DNA of 64,000 bases from Pyxicephalus adspersus (Eukaryota; Chordata; Amphibia; Anura; Pyxicephalidae), in contig NC_092869.1 in assembly GCF_032062135.1 (NCBI RefSeq), positions 44,008,822 to 44,072,821 on the forward strand, read 5' to 3'. Positions 23,801 to 35,399 of this stretch are shown here, piece by piece. Made by a program: the position numbers and the translations under genes. Position 1 is the first letter of the stretch, and the number at the start of each line of letters is the position of its first letter. The notes beneath the pieces are model-generated. The model was not told where the DNA came from, searched no databases, and saw only the letters and a list, made by a program, of their open reading frames with translations.

Positions 23801-24639
23801 AAAACTGTGCCAACACATCGACACAGCTTGCCATCCACAGGGAGGCGCCAACACAAGCGCGCTCACTATTTATTCAGCTTCAATTTTTGTTTTATTTATA
23901 TTTTTATTTGAGATGTTTAGCAGGTGGAACAAAAAAAAAAAACTGAACGATGCAAAAAATGTGATTACTCTCACACTTGGAGAATTCCTCAGGCATTGCC
24001 TTTCATTACTTTGGTAATTTCACAAACAACAATTGCATACAATGAATTTTAATTTTGCAGCGAGGAGGTGTGGGGCAGGAAAGAGACAAAAGCGTAAAGA
24101 GTCAGAAGGGTGAGCAGTGAACAGAAATATATTTCCTGATGAATATTTTAGGAGGAAAAGATCAGAACACCTTTCCAGGCAGAGGGGAAAATCATTACAG
24201 AAGACAATTCATTTGATTAAATAAAACTTGTTGTAATTGTAAAACCTCTCGATGATTTAAAGTGAGTCAAATGCTGAAATTCGAGGCTCTGATGTGGTTT
24301 CATTTATGCAACATTCTCCAACATCCAAGATCTCTCACCCTCACTATAACTGATAAGAAAACTTTGCTCCCACCCATGCAGTGTTTTCTGGGTCTCCACC
24401 ATTCTACAACATTAAGTACTGCCTGGAGCTCCACTTTACAAAAATCATCCTAACTCACCTTTCGGAGGTAAGTAAATAACTTCTGGAAATGGGTTTGTGG
24501 TTTAACTGAACTTCTGAGACTTCCTTCATTTGACATTTTCAAAATAGAAGTCAATGGAATTCCATACCAGGGCCCAAAACATGTGAATTTTAAAGCAAAA
24601 AAATTTGTGAAGAATTATTTTAAAATAGGCTCCTGGCAG
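20849..24639. other. Long quiet stretch with no recognised gene or repeat
   Basis: Mostly unique AT-rich sequence. Frames are at most 100 codons and overlap on opposite strands. A CpG-retaining block is listed separately at 21430-21860. A poly-A run lies near 23931-23942. Confidence 0.4.
21430..21860. promoter_or_regulatory. Candidate conserved non-coding element
   Basis: Retains CpGs (CATCGCGGGAGAGACGG, CCGGCGCCGGGTTCG, CTCGCCGTTTGCC) next to AT-rich homeodomain-like sites (CTTTAATTAAAAAG, CCTAATTACAG). It is neither repetitive within the window nor clearly coding. Confidence 0.3.
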
Positions 24640-25196
24640 GATGTTAGGGTCAAAAACAGCCTGAGAGACTTGGCATACTAAGATAGGAGAGGGGACCTGG
24701 TGGGACTGGAGGTCATACCAAGATGTGGGGGGGGGGGGGGGGGGNNNNNNNNNNNNNNNNNNNNNNNNNNNNNNNNNNNNNNNNNNNNNNNNNNNNNNNN
24801 NNNNNNNNNNNNNNNNNNNNGGACCTGGTGGGACTGGAGCTCATACTAAGATAGAAGGAGGGACCTGGTGGGACTGGAGGTCATACTAAGATAGAAGGAG
24901 GGACCTGGGGGGACTGGTGGTCATACTAAGATAGGAAGGGGGGCCTGGTGGGACTGGTGGTCATACTAAGATAGAAGTAGGGACCTGGTGGGACTGGAGC
25001 TCATACTAAGATAGAAGGGGGGATCTGGTGGAACTGGTCATACTAAGATACTTAGATACTAAGATATTAAGATACTAAGATAGAAGGAGGACCTGGTGGG
25101 ACTGGAGGTCATACTAAGATAGAAGGAGGGACCTGGTGGGACTGGAGGTCATACTAAGATAGAAAAGGGGGACCTAGTGAGACTAGTGGACTGGCA
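24640..25196 (+). repeat. 40-bp minisatellite with poly-G and a gap
   Basis: The unit is GGACCTGGTGGGACTGGAGG plus TCATACTAAGATAGAAGGAG. About 10 visible units flank an 18-base G run (24727-24744) and the N gap 24745-24820. Near 25050 the array is disturbed by a short GATACTAAGATATTAAG expansion. Confidence 0.95.
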
Positions 25197-25234
25197 GAAT
25201 GAAGATATTGGTGACATAGAAGTGTTCCTTATAA

Positions 25235-25372
25235 ATGTGACCTTATTGGGTCCTCCCCTCCTTCTGTGACATTGTTTGTATCTGTCTGTCATTTGCTACC
25301 CCTATTAATTGTACAGTGCTGTGTAATATGTTGGTGCTATATTCATACCATCCAAAAATAATAATAAGAAGA
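25235..25372 (+). repeat. SINE-type 3' tail fragment
   Basis: Contains TGTGACATTGTTTGTATCTG, TGTACAGTGCTGTG, TAATATGTTGGTGCTATA and an AATAATAA tail. The same block order recurs at 63100-63205, and the tail matches the SINE copies read on their sense strand. Confidence 0.75.
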
Positions 25373-27590
25373 ATAATAATGACGATTGGGTGAGCTGATC
25401 TGGCTTCTGCTTGTGTGTTATAAATGTGGTAAATGTCAATGTGAATAGCAAATAATTGGTAAATTGGTTATTTAGTGCTTTAGAGGAATGTTTTTTCTGT
25501 CCAGGTCAGACGCACTCCCTGTGCACCAAGCAGCAATGAACATTTACAGGAGTGCCGTCATTTACTGGAAATGTTTATTCTGATCACTGATGTACAGCTG
25601 AGTTTACCAACACATCTCTTCTATCGCTCGGCATTCTGGGAAGACGTGACCGGCATGCCCGTCCTTCCTGTACACACTGTGATTGAAGGGACACATTAAA
25701 CGGCCACAGCAGAAGCTCACCGGGGTCACCGAAGTCCTGACACTAGAAGAGAAGAGTTTCAGCTCTAAGAATGACAATTCCCAATCACTGAATGTCACCA
25801 TTCTGCATTCTTCATCAACAACAATAAAGGGTAAATATTTCTCTGCCCCCCGGTGGGGCGACATGAGCTGGTTGTGAAATGCTCCTCCATCTTTGGGGAT
25901 GAAATGTTCTTGTGTTGACCTTGTCAGCAGGGTCGGTCACATATTACAGAAAATAGAATCGTATTTGTGTTCAATAAACAATTACCCTGCACGGGGGAAG
26001 ACTTTTTGTCATCTATTTCACCTCATCATGAGAAACTAAAGAAAACCACACGAAAGCTACATCCTGGAATGTGTATGGAGACTTTTTTGGCACATTGGAC
26101 CATTTTCTGATAATTCTGGTACTCCGGATCAGAAGTTCTGAGTAAGCTGTAAGAAAAAAAAAATCCTTTTTATTGGAGATGAGGGAATCAGTTTGTCCAA
26201 CCTCATCCAATTTAAAAGAATCTGAATGGCAAATGAAAGCATTGCCCTGTCTGCTCCTCTGATTTGCAATATCTTTCTGATGAAAATTCTAACACAGAAC
26301 TTCCAGGTATAAGACACATTAACCCGCTCCCTCTGCACCCCCATAATGCTGAGCCCAATGCCCATCTGGCCAATCGCTAACCTCTAACATTGTCACATGG
26401 GGAGCAGGGGGGGTACCTATAATTTATAAGATTAGATCACTATTTGCAAATATTCTTTTACAGGAGCTGATCGCCGATCAGGATGACAGACAGGACCAGG
26501 GAGTAAAGAAACCAACTCATTGATGGGGCTCTTGTCTGAGTTTTTATAAATTCCAACAGAATGGTTTTTAACACTCTGCATTAAGTTTGTTTTTTGTTTT
26601 CTGGTTTTCGCCCCCACCACATCTGTTGATTGCAGTCTTTGTGACATAGTGGGCCATGCCTGCATATTATGTGCCAAAACAAAAAGAAAAGCCATTTGGG
26701 TAACAACAGAGGAGCAAAACTAGAGACAGGGAAAGAACGTTGCCACCCTATACCAAGAGATGCCTCAACAAGTCTCAATGGCAGGATCATCAACACACCT
26801 TCCCAATGCAATTGCACTACAACATGGAACCTGCAAGAATGTAATCATAATATGTTGGTCCATTTTGGTGCATTTGGCCCTCTTTTCAAATGAATTGGTT
26901 GTGCATGTTGAGGCTGAGAAATGCAAATTACAGTTTTTTTTCTGCATATCAATTTTAATTACACACATGGATATTGACGCATTTGAGAGCATCGATGGTA
27001 CATGTGTGTGCTCCATATTTATCCAATAAACAGCCCCATTGAAGGATCCCTCCTAAGGTTGTGCTCTTGCTGTAAAGTTTGGCAGGCTGGTGGTGGGTGA
27101 GAGATGAGAGAAGGGAATGTGTGCCAGGTCTTGTAGCTGCAGATAGAGATGTTGGCGTGAGGACCGGCATATTCTGATGCCAGCACGGTTCAGGCTGCCC
27201 AGTGCAGATCTGGTGAGGCTGAGCCCACGCTGACCAGACATCACCAGTTCCATTGTCTACGCTTTGCGCTCCCTCACCCCGGTGGAGACATACAATGCCG
27301 AGCCATCTCCCAGCAGCAATAACTAGGACGCGTTTTATTGTCCTCCTACCTGCTATGTTACGTGTTGCTAGGACATGAAACAGCTGTCGTGTCACCACGC
27401 TTCAGGTGCTTCGTAGCTTGTGTGCTCCGGAACAAGGAAAGGAAACGTACTGCTCCCATGCGTCAACATTGTGCCGAGACAAAAAGGACAAAACACAATA
27501 TTTAGCCAATACAAATGTGACAGAGAGAGTGGCAACAGAGACTGAACCTTCCAAATCTCAGATAGAACTACAAGTCACCAGCAAAGAAAA
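25373..27590. other. Unassigned sequence
   Basis: No repeat family recognised. The longest frame (147 codons, minus, 26955-27398) has no visible domain and overlaps other frames. The 25610-25760 stretch is CpG-richer than its surroundings. Confidence 0.4.
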
Positions 27591-27918
27591 CGTAGGCCAC
27601 GTACCCACGTTAGACTTTTGTCATTGGAAAGGATCTTTCACAATCCTTTCCAATGACAAAAGAGTGAAAGATGAATGAACGAGCTCGGTACATACAGCGT
27701 CGTTTTGCTCTATAGAGAGGGGAGTGGGGAGAACAAGCAAACAGCACCCCACTGCGTTCTCTCCTTCACTTACATTATGGTTGTTCATGGATCTGCAATG
27801 ACAGGTCCATGAACGACATCGGACGGCCGCTGTTCACACGCCAGATTCTTATCTGATACTAGCTCTAAAACGATAATTGGACGAGAATCATCTGACGTGT
27901 GTACATAGCCTTACCATA
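27589..27918 (+). mobile_element. Multi-hairpin MITE, copy 1
   Basis: Termini are GGCCACGTACCCACGT and, in reverse complement, AAGGCTATGTACACACGT. A perfect 20-base inverted repeat (CTTTTGTCATTGGAAAGGAT and its complement, 27615-27662) forms the first hairpin. GTTGTTCATGGATCTG with CAGGTCCATGAACGAC (about 27780-27817) forms the second. It has no coding capacity. Confidence 0.75.
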
Positions 27919-29330
27919 GGCTCTGTCCGTTGCTGGTCACCCCGGAGATCCATACGATGGTCAACCAATGTTCTGGATATGTAGCCCAACACATCTTAAA
28001 TGCTCCAAATTCTCCATATTTTACAGCATATGAAATGTTGGTCCTCTTACTGGCACGCCAGTTTTAGGAACCAAGGTTGTGCCATTTGCAGCTATGGTGG
28101 GACCCCTGTTCTAGAAGTTCCTGGGATGGTCCCATGTCATTGTCACTATGTGACATTATGTAAGATCACATGACAAAACACTGGGTTTGGATGAGTAGTT
28201 ACTTTTCGGCCATTTTTCCAGCAGTTACAGATGTTTCCTGCTGTTAGATGAAGCCGACCTCAGAATACCTCAATCTGATTTGTATAGTTACTCCTAGAAA
28301 TAAGTGGCGCAGAAGCATGCATGCAGCAGACAGAATAGCTTGTGTGGTGCCAGGTGGGGGCACACATTAAAGATCTATAAAACAGAGTAATAGGTAGGTA
28401 TGATTCCATGGACCAATACTTGGGGGTTGGGAGACAGAATTTGCACAATAGAGCAGTTGACATTTAGAGTGCAATGAACCCTAAAACAATCATGATTATA
28501 GGTTCTTCTTTTACTAATTAACAGACCAAAAAGTAGTCCCGCATCAGTCTCATTCTATTTTATCATCATATACACAAACAAAGCACAAAAAGCATAAAGT
28601 GAGCAACAAACACACTGAGCAAAATTGAAAGTTTCTGTCTTTTCGGCCAAATGATTTTGGCAAACACACCCAGCTCATACCATTACCGCACAAATACCAG
28701 TGAACGTTCTGCCCGCAGCCAACCTGCATAACACAACACAGGTCCACATCGGCCTATGACTACCCAATCACTACCCCAACCCGTGACCCCCTATCAATCC
28801 ACCCCTGCAGTCATGGATCAAACGGTAGTCAGATCTTTGTCCAATCACGCAGTCCTGATGACACCAACAGAAGATAAAACTTTTATTTTCCCAGAAGTAA
28901 GTGAAATATTTCAGTCTGATGACTCAACGGGGGTCAGTCAGGTATCTCCAGCTCTTCCTGTATCACATTCCTGCAATATGAGACATCAAGGACTTATCAC
29001 ACGCAGCAACAATCTGTTCTACCCAGAAATGTGCACGCCTCCCTTTCCTGAAACATCCAGAGATACACTCAGGTCTGACATCAATCCCACGACTGACATA
29101 TAACATGAATTTTACTTCCTTCTGTAAATATTTATCTGAGTCATGTTACAGGTCAGTGAAGGTGCACAACAGAAATGTGGAAATATAACTTTAAAGAGAC
29201 CCTGTCACCAAAGTCAAACTTCATCATCAATGGCCACCTGCAAATACAACCCATGGTACTCACCTCTCCTGAAGGTAAACCACCACTGGCAACAGATCCT
29301 GCTGTATCCAACACTTCCGGTAGTGTCAGA
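27919..29330. other. Unassigned sequence
   Basis: Includes a 115-codon plus frame (28756-29103), Ser/Thr/Pro-rich, with no recognised domain or splice context; I do not call it a gene. AAAGAGACCCTGTCACCAAA at about 29193 resembles the opening of dispersed amphibian DNA elements, but no second end was found. Confidence 0.4.
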
Positions 29331-29515
29331 TATCTGTGTCCCCGGCTACATATTGGTTTATCTGTGTCCCCGGTTACACATTGGTTTATCTGTGTCCCCG
29401 GTTACACATTGGTTTATCTGTGTCCCCGGTTACACATTGGTTTATCTGTGTCCCCGGCTACACATTGGTTTATCTGTGTCCCCGGCTACACATTGGTTTA
29501 TCTGAGTCCCCGACT
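29331..29515 (+). repeat. 28-bp minisatellite, about seven units
   Basis: The unit is CGGTTACACATTGG plus TTTATCTGTGTCCC, with CGGCTACA variants. Three frames stay open through it (84 bases equals 28 codons), which generates the overlapping 92-134 codon frames. Confidence 0.95.
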
Positions 29516-29577
29516 ACTCACGGTGGTTCCAGTGCCAGTGCAGCCCTGGATGGAGGATGGAGCAGAAGCCAGATCAT

Positions 29578-29673
29578 AAACTGGGGTACCTATTTAATGT
29601 ACAGCGCTGCGTAATATGTTGGCGCTATATAAATCCTGTTTATTAATAATAATAATAATAATAATAATATTTT
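29578..29673 (+). repeat. SINE-type 3' tail with (AAT)n
   Basis: Best-preserved tail in the window: TGTACAGCGCTGCGTAATAT, GTTGGCGCTATATAAAT, then an extended AAT run to about 29670. No head is attached. Confidence 0.85.
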
Positions 29674-29885
29674 ATTAGACTGAAGGCCCATCAAACACTA
29701 TGGACAGAGCCAATTATAAGGATATATCAAGCAGGCACCAACGTTCAGAGCATGAAGATTAGAGCCAATTATTTCCTTGTTATTATCTTCCATTGTGAAT
29801 GGCTCCCCCCTCTTCATATTTGCCTAGGACCCCATTATGTCTAAAACCATCCTTGCCCCCAGTTTCAATGGTTGGAAAACATGGA

Positions 29886-30225
29886 AATTAGAGTGTCAGC
29901 TCCTCTGTACAGAGGCTGATGGGCCTGGCTCAGTGTTCCATGTACAGCACTGCAGAATATGTCAGAGCTTTATAAATGTATAATAATAGTGTGTGCCTGT
30001 GGGGGGACATTAGAGTGTCAGCTCCTCTGTACAGAGACTGATGGGACTGGCTCAGTGTTCTCTATACAACACTGTGGTATATGTCAGAGCTATATAAATG
30101 TTTAATAATAGTGTGTGACTGTGGGGGGATGTTAGAGTGTCAGCTCCCCTATACAGAGACTGATGGGACTGACTTGGTGTTCTCTGTACTGTACTATGGT
30201 ATATGTTGGTGTTGTATGAATAATG
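29886..30225 (+). repeat. 122-bp tandem triplication containing the SINE tail
   Basis: TTAGAGTGTCAGCTCC starts at 29888, 30010 and 30132, exactly 122 bases apart. Each unit contains a CTGATGGG(A/C)CTG block and a tail-like segment (TGTACAGCACTGCAGAATAT in the first). The tail element therefore became part of a tandem array. Confidence 0.9.
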
Positions 30226-31617
30226 GCCCCTCACCTGTCGTCACTGAGCTCTGGTTTCTTGGCCCGGTTGGTGCGCAGCCATTATACATAAACTCTCACA
30301 GATTTCCCTTCACCTCGGAAAGTACAGAGCCATCTGCTCGCCTCCATGTGCATCTGTTTGCCTGGTCGAGACATTTGTTACTTTCATGTAATTTAATGGC
30401 ATCTTTCCCGAGGCAACCACGGAAATAAGCGGGGATATTTCGGTGAAATTAAACCTCGGTGCTGCCAGTCGGAAGAAACGATATTCTAAAAAAGAAAGCG
30501 GCGTGGTGCTGCCATTGTATTACCTTCCCATTAGATCTCATTGATCGGAAGAATGAATCTTTCAGCATTTCAGCTGCTTTCACCTTAGAAGGGAAGAAAG
30601 TGTCGTCAGCGATAAAACGTGTTTGGAGGATGGATGGCGTCCAAGAACTTGCTCGGCCACCTGTGATTTGGAGGACGCGCACAGCTCGGCGTCGGGGAAC
30701 GCAGGTGGCAGACTTCATTACACTCTCGCTAAGATCAGGTTTTAAGACCACAAACAAGTCTAGAAGCTGTTCTGCCGTTTAATTGGCAGCTCTAATTCAA
30801 AAACTCCTTACTCCTTTTATTCCGACTGCCGGACGGTATTGGATGATTGACAGCGTTGGGAATTTTTCAGGCTTACCGTACATAATTTAGTCAACATATT
30901 AGAAAGAACGGCTCTGTCTACCTGCCTAGCGATACGCTGTGTAAACAGCATTGTTGTCTTTAATAAAACCGTCATCTATTCCAGATAACAAGTATCATAT
31001 CATCCGATTCTGACCAATGGAAATGTCCGGTGGAACGTACAAATCCCAGCGCAGCCTGATAATTAATTCAGATTTCACTTACCTTGTACCGGAAACATGA
31101 GGTCGGCTCGATTCACCAAAGCACAACTCACGCAATGCGATAACTAACGCATTTTATTCCCTTTCTATCAAAATAGATTTTTCATTTCACTAACGTCTTT
31201 GCCGCATGGGTGAGATGAGGCTTCCGCCTGTTATTTTTAGCAATTTTTGGGGTATTTTGCCTGTAAAATCATATTCATAAGGATTACCGCAGGAGTTACG
31301 GATTCTTGAAATCCCCTTCGCTTCTGGTAGGAAGGAGCCATAGGAAGCGCTGATTTATAAATATTTGGGAGAAAAAAAGGAAAATGGGAAATGTCCACAT
31401 GTGACAAAAATACAAACTTTAAATCTAAGTGATATTAATCATTAAATTAGAAAAAATTTGTGATAACAAAACTTTTCCAAGTCCATGAGGTTCTTGTATG
31501 TTCACTATTTTCATATTTGAGGGGAATAGACAATACTTTCATGGCTAAATCATACCAAGTGAATGTACTTACATAGTCTGGCTGGATTCATTCTTCAAGG
31601 TCACTTTTCTGCCAAGT
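30226..31617. promoter_or_regulatory. Unique sequence with CpG-retaining candidate conserved blocks
   Basis: Two blocks stand out: 30430-30720 (GGGGATATTTCGGTG, GTCGTCAGCGATAAAACG, GCACAGCTCGGCGTCGG) and 31010-31300 (AATGTCCGGTGGAACG, CTGATAATTAATTCAG, ACTCACGCAATGCGAT). CpG content together with TAATTA sites resembles developmental enhancers. Opposed 102- and 107-codon frames across 30449-30782 lack any domain. Confidence 0.3.
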
Positions 31618-31844
31618 TATTATTATTATTATTATACAGTATTTATATAGCACTGACATATTATGCAGCACTGTACAAAGTCCATTGTCATGTCAGTAGA
31701 TGTCCCTACCATAGTCATATGTCATTATCCCATTTTTTGGGGGGGAGCCAATTAACCTAACAGCATGTTTTTGGATTATGGAAAGAAACTTGGAGTACCC
31801 GGAGGATATCCACGCAAACATAAGAAAAACCTGCAAACTCCATG
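31618..31844 (-). repeat. tRNA-headed SINE, head missing
   Basis: Body and tail match the other copies (on the minus strand GGTTTTTCTTATG, AAAACATGCTGTTAGG, ACTTTGTACAGTGCTGC) and end with an (AAT)n tract. It stops at CTCCATG, so the tRNA-like head is absent: a 5'-truncated copy. Confidence 0.85.
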
Positions 31845-32282
31845 TTGGAAATAGATCTTATATCCCAGCATTTCCAGCACTTCAAGGAGGGTCGTAGGTT
31901 GTGCGCTCCATCAGCTATCTGCTCCCCCTTCCTGACCAAGACGTCTCCCACCATAGCCAGGACCCTGGTTGATGTAAGGGCTTTAGAAGAACGGATGATG
32001 AGTTGATTTCTTTTGCAATATTGGGTCTGATCATGTGAACATGCAAAGTCAAAATATTGTAAATAGTATCTATAAAATTGCAAATAAGAGTTTGTAATAA
32101 TTATTGCTACAATTCTTGCAACAAATAAAACTGCCTGAAGGGTTTAGTTTCTAATAAAGATCCATTATCAGAGAAAAGCAAAACTGAGATTTTGTGCTGC
32201 ATTGAAAGGATCACTTGTGATAGATCCATGAATAACGCCAAGCAGCCGCTGCACACACATCGGATTTGCATCCACTAAATAA
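31845..32282. other. Unassigned sequence
   Basis: Unique-looking. A short stretch near 32200-32300 (GATAGATCCATGAA, CGCTGCACACACAT) resembles part of the nearby multi-hairpin MITE and may be a fragment of another copy. Confidence 0.35.
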
Positions 32283-33230
32283 CTGATGTGTGTTGAGGTC
32301 TGCATTAGGTGTTGGGGTCTGCATTAGGTGTTGGGGTCTGCATTAGGGTCTGCATTAGGTTGGTGCTGGGATCAGCTTTTTCAGAGTTTAGGTATGAATT
32401 GAGGTTAGCATTAGGATTTGCATTAGGGTTAGTGTAAAGCCGCATACACACGTGCAATTCTTGTCATTGAAAAGGATCTTTCACAATCCTTTCCAACGAT
32501 AAGAACCGCACGATGCATGAACGAGTGTACATACAGCACCGTTCTGCTCTATGGAGAGGGGAGGGGGAGAACGACGGAGCGGCACCCCGCTGCGCGCTCT
32601 CCCCCTTCCCTTGCATTAGGATCGCTCGTCGTTCATCGTTCGTGGATCCGCCAGGACGGATCCACGGACGATGAACGACGTGGGCTGTACACACGCCAGA
32701 TTCTTGCCCGATATTTGGCCGATGCCGATTATCCGGTGAGAAAAAATTTGACGTGTGTACGTAGCTTTAGAGTTCGGGTTTACATTAGGATTTGTTAGGG
32801 TCAGGGTCTGCATTAGGGTTAGTGGGTCAAATTTTGCAATAGGGTTAGTGTAAGAGTTTGGGTTCACATTAGGGTTCCTGTTAGGGTTGGGGTCTGCATT
32901 ACGGTTAGTGGGTCAAATTTTGCATTAGGGTAGTGGTAAGTTTTAAATTAAGATTAAATTTAGCATTTAAATTAGATTTAATTTAGGGGTTTGGGTTCAC
33001 GTTAGCATTAGTGTTGAGTTTGTATTAGGGGTAGGGATTGGTGAAGGTGTACATTAGAGTTTACATTAAGGTAAGTGTTATATTTTGGGTTAGCAGTGTG
33101 GGTTGGGTTTGCATTAGAGTTTGGTGTACATTTATCATTGGGGCTTGCATCTTTAGGGCTTGCATTAATATTTGTGTATAAGTTTTGATTAGGGTTAGCA
33201 TTCGGAGTAGTATAGGTGTACATTAGAATC
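32283..33230 (+). repeat. TTAGGG-like degenerate array, unit about 83-86 bp, split by a MITE
   Basis: CATTAGGGTTAGTG, GTGGGTCAAATTTTGCA and GGTCTGCATTA recur. After removing the MITE at 32437-32767, one unit runs from about 32427 to 32841 and the next to about 32928. The outer parts are more decayed. It is not a true telomeric (TTAGGG)n tract. Confidence 0.75.
32437..32767 (+). mobile_element. Multi-hairpin MITE, copy 2, with visible target site
   Basis: Termini AAGCCGCATACACACGT and (reverse complement) AAGCTACGTACACACGT; TA at 32435-32436 and 32768-32769. The neighbouring array unit near 32841-32860 reads GTTAGTGTAAGAGTTTGGG without the element, a within-array empty site. Hairpins: GTCATTGAAAAGGAT with ATCCTTTCCAACGAT, and a 23-bp stem around GGATCCG-CCAGGA-CGGATCC (about 32628-32681). 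TA or a 3-bp TAA duplication both fit, so Mariner-like or Harbinger-like remains open. Confidence 0.85.
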
Positions 33231-33436
33231 ATTTTTGTTTTTTTGGCCAAAATGGTCTGCATTGCAGAATTTTGAGAAAACTTGGAGATAATTTTGCAGA
33301 AATTTGGAGGAAAGCATTGTGCTTATTCCTACCCATTGGTGACATACAGAACGAGTATTGGAGAGTTCAGCTCAGTTTTCTATATTTAGGAGGGGAGCTG
33401 GTCAATTTTAGAACAGATTTTTTTATGTCTTTTCAA

Positions 33437-33717
33437 GGGATCTTTATCGTACACATCCTAAAAATATATTGTTTGTCCAGAAAACCCCCAACCACCAAGT
33501 ATACCCCAGCAGGTTGAGCTGCTCTTGCATCAATAAAATTACTACCAGCAATTGGACACATAAATGGATAAAATGATGTGTATATCAGGCATTTTTGGCT
33601 TCGCTGTGTACATTTGGATAACAAAGCATGCAATGTAGAGCAATACACCCGTACAAAATGCCAGGTGAAAGTTGGATCCTTTGTGTACACATCCTAAAAA
33701 TATTCTGTTGGTCCAGA
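33437..33717 (+). repeat. Direct repeat pair, about 44 bp, 237 bp apart
   Basis: Copies at 33437-33482 and 33674-33717 share TACACATCCTAAAAATAT and GTCCAGA. The segment between includes a block that recurs at 35135-35210. Confidence 0.7.
33577..33650 (+). repeat. Dispersed repeat related to 35135-35210
   Basis: Shares TATATCAGGCATTT, TGGCTTC and ACATTTGGATA blocks in the same order and spacing as the second copy. The two lie on either side of the 34134-34920 gap. Confidence 0.7.
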
Positions 33718-34133
33718 TTAAAATTAGAACAAATTACAGAAGTTTGACGTGTTATAGACAACCAGGGATGGATGGGGCTCTGGCATTAATTAGCCGTGTC
33801 TTTCATGTTAAACCAGCAATTAAATAATTTTCCGCCTCATTTCTTTGTAGGAATTTACCTGTCTCTAATGCCCCATCTGATCCACATAAGAAGTAAGTGA
33901 ATAATCTGCCCCTCCATTTCCTGGTGGAATGATTTCATGTCAGCTAACGTAAACAGACCTAAGTTACCGAAAGTAACTTAATGGAGCGGCCTGCAGTGGG
34001 ATTCACAATGGTAATAAAGTAAAAAATTGTAGATAGGGCAAACAAGGAAAAGTGGGGAATTCCTGGCCAATATCAACTAAAAAATGTATAAGACCTTTAA
34101 TAAATCAAAGTATGAATGCATTCACACACATTT
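33718..34133. other. Unassigned sequence up to gap
   Basis: No gene or named repeat recognised. The following 34134-34920 is N. Confidence 0.45.
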
Positions 34134-34920
34134 NNNNNNNNNNNNNNNNNNNNNNNNNNNNNNNNNNNNNNNNNNNNNNNNNNNNNNNNNNNNNNNNNNN
34201 NNNNNNNNNNNNNNNNNNNNNNNNNNNNNNNNNNNNNNNNNNNNNNNNNNNNNNNNNNNNNNNNNNNNNNNNNNNNNNNNNNNNNNNNNNNNNNNNNNNN
34301 NNNNNNNNNNNNNNNNNNNNNNNNNNNNNNNNNNNNNNNNNNNNNNNNNNNNNNNNNNNNNNNNNNNNNNNNNNNNNNNNNNNNNNNNNNNNNNNNNNNN
34401 NNNNNNNNNNNNNNNNNNNNNNNNNNNNNNNNNNNNNNNNNNNNNNNNNNNNNNNNNNNNNNNNNNNNNNNNNNNNNNNNNNNNNNNNNNNNNNNNNNNN
34501 NNNNNNNNNNNNNNNNNNNNNNNNNNNNNNNNNNNNNNNNNNNNNNNNNNNNNNNNNNNNNNNNNNNNNNNNNNNNNNNNNNNNNNNNNNNNNNNNNNNN
34601 NNNNNNNNNNNNNNNNNNNNNNNNNNNNNNNNNNNNNNNNNNNNNNNNNNNNNNNNNNNNNNNNNNNNNNNNNNNNNNNNNNNNNNNNNNNNNNNNNNNN
34701 NNNNNNNNNNNNNNNNNNNNNNNNNNNNNNNNNNNNNNNNNNNNNNNNNNNNNNNNNNNNNNNNNNNNNNNNNNNNNNNNNNNNNNNNNNNNNNNNNNNN
34801 NNNNNNNNNNNNNNNNNNNNNNNNNNNNNNNNNNNNNNNNNNNNNNNNNNNNNNNNNNNNNNNNNNNNNNNNNNNNNNNNNNNNNNNNNNNNNNNNNNNN
34901 NNNNNNNNNNNNNNNNNNNN

Positions 34921-35010
34921 CGATGGTTTCGCAAAATCGATTTGCCAAAATTTAGTGGAACTATTGGAAGTTTGAGGAAATTTTCACAAGAATGCCAGAG
35001 GCTCATGCCT
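34921..35010 (-). mobile_element. hAT-like element fragment at gap edge
   Basis: CTATTGGAAGTTTGAGGAAA, TTTTCACAAGAATGCCAGAG and the GGTTTCGCAAAATCGATT opening match, in reverse complement, the first 100 bases of the element at 6463-7008. The rest of the copy would lie in the N gap. Confidence 0.65.
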
Positions 35011-35134
35011 AATGTGCAGTTTTATCAGATGGGATGTCAATGAAACCCAGCTAAAGCCAACCATTGAAGATATTCAAGCAGGCTGAGAATGGTTTCTGTA
35101 TGGAATGTAGAAATAACATTGCGCTTGGATACAA

Positions 35135-35210
35135 AATGTTTATATCAGGCATTTGTGGCTTCACTGGTGCACATTTGGATACAAGTGCAGTGTATAGCAA
35201 GCATCGCCAT
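35135..35210 (+). repeat. Dispersed repeat related to 33577-33650
   Basis: See TATATCAGGCATTTGTGGCT and CACATTTGGATACAA. The family is unknown. Confidence 0.7.
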
Positions 35211-35399
35211 GTGTGTATTCTGCAGCCTGTGTGCGTGCATTGGTGACCTTAATTTGTTGAACAAACAATTTGTTGTGTATGAGTATGGATATCCATTATT
35301 GAGTCGACCCTGAAATTTTTTCCCAAACATCAATGTTTTCCATCTAAGAGACACAAGGGACTCCGTCATATCCAACACTACTGCAGCCCAGAAAATCTG

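Noticed and set aside
28756..29103. 115-codon Ser/Thr-rich plus frame
   Set aside because: No recognised domain, no splice or start context, and no similarity I can name.
29143..29614. Overlapping 92-134 codon repetitive frames
   Set aside because: 28-bp tandem repeat open in all three frames.
32283..33230. Interstitial telomere
   Set aside because: The real period is about 83-86 bp; TTAGGG occurs only as part of a longer unit.
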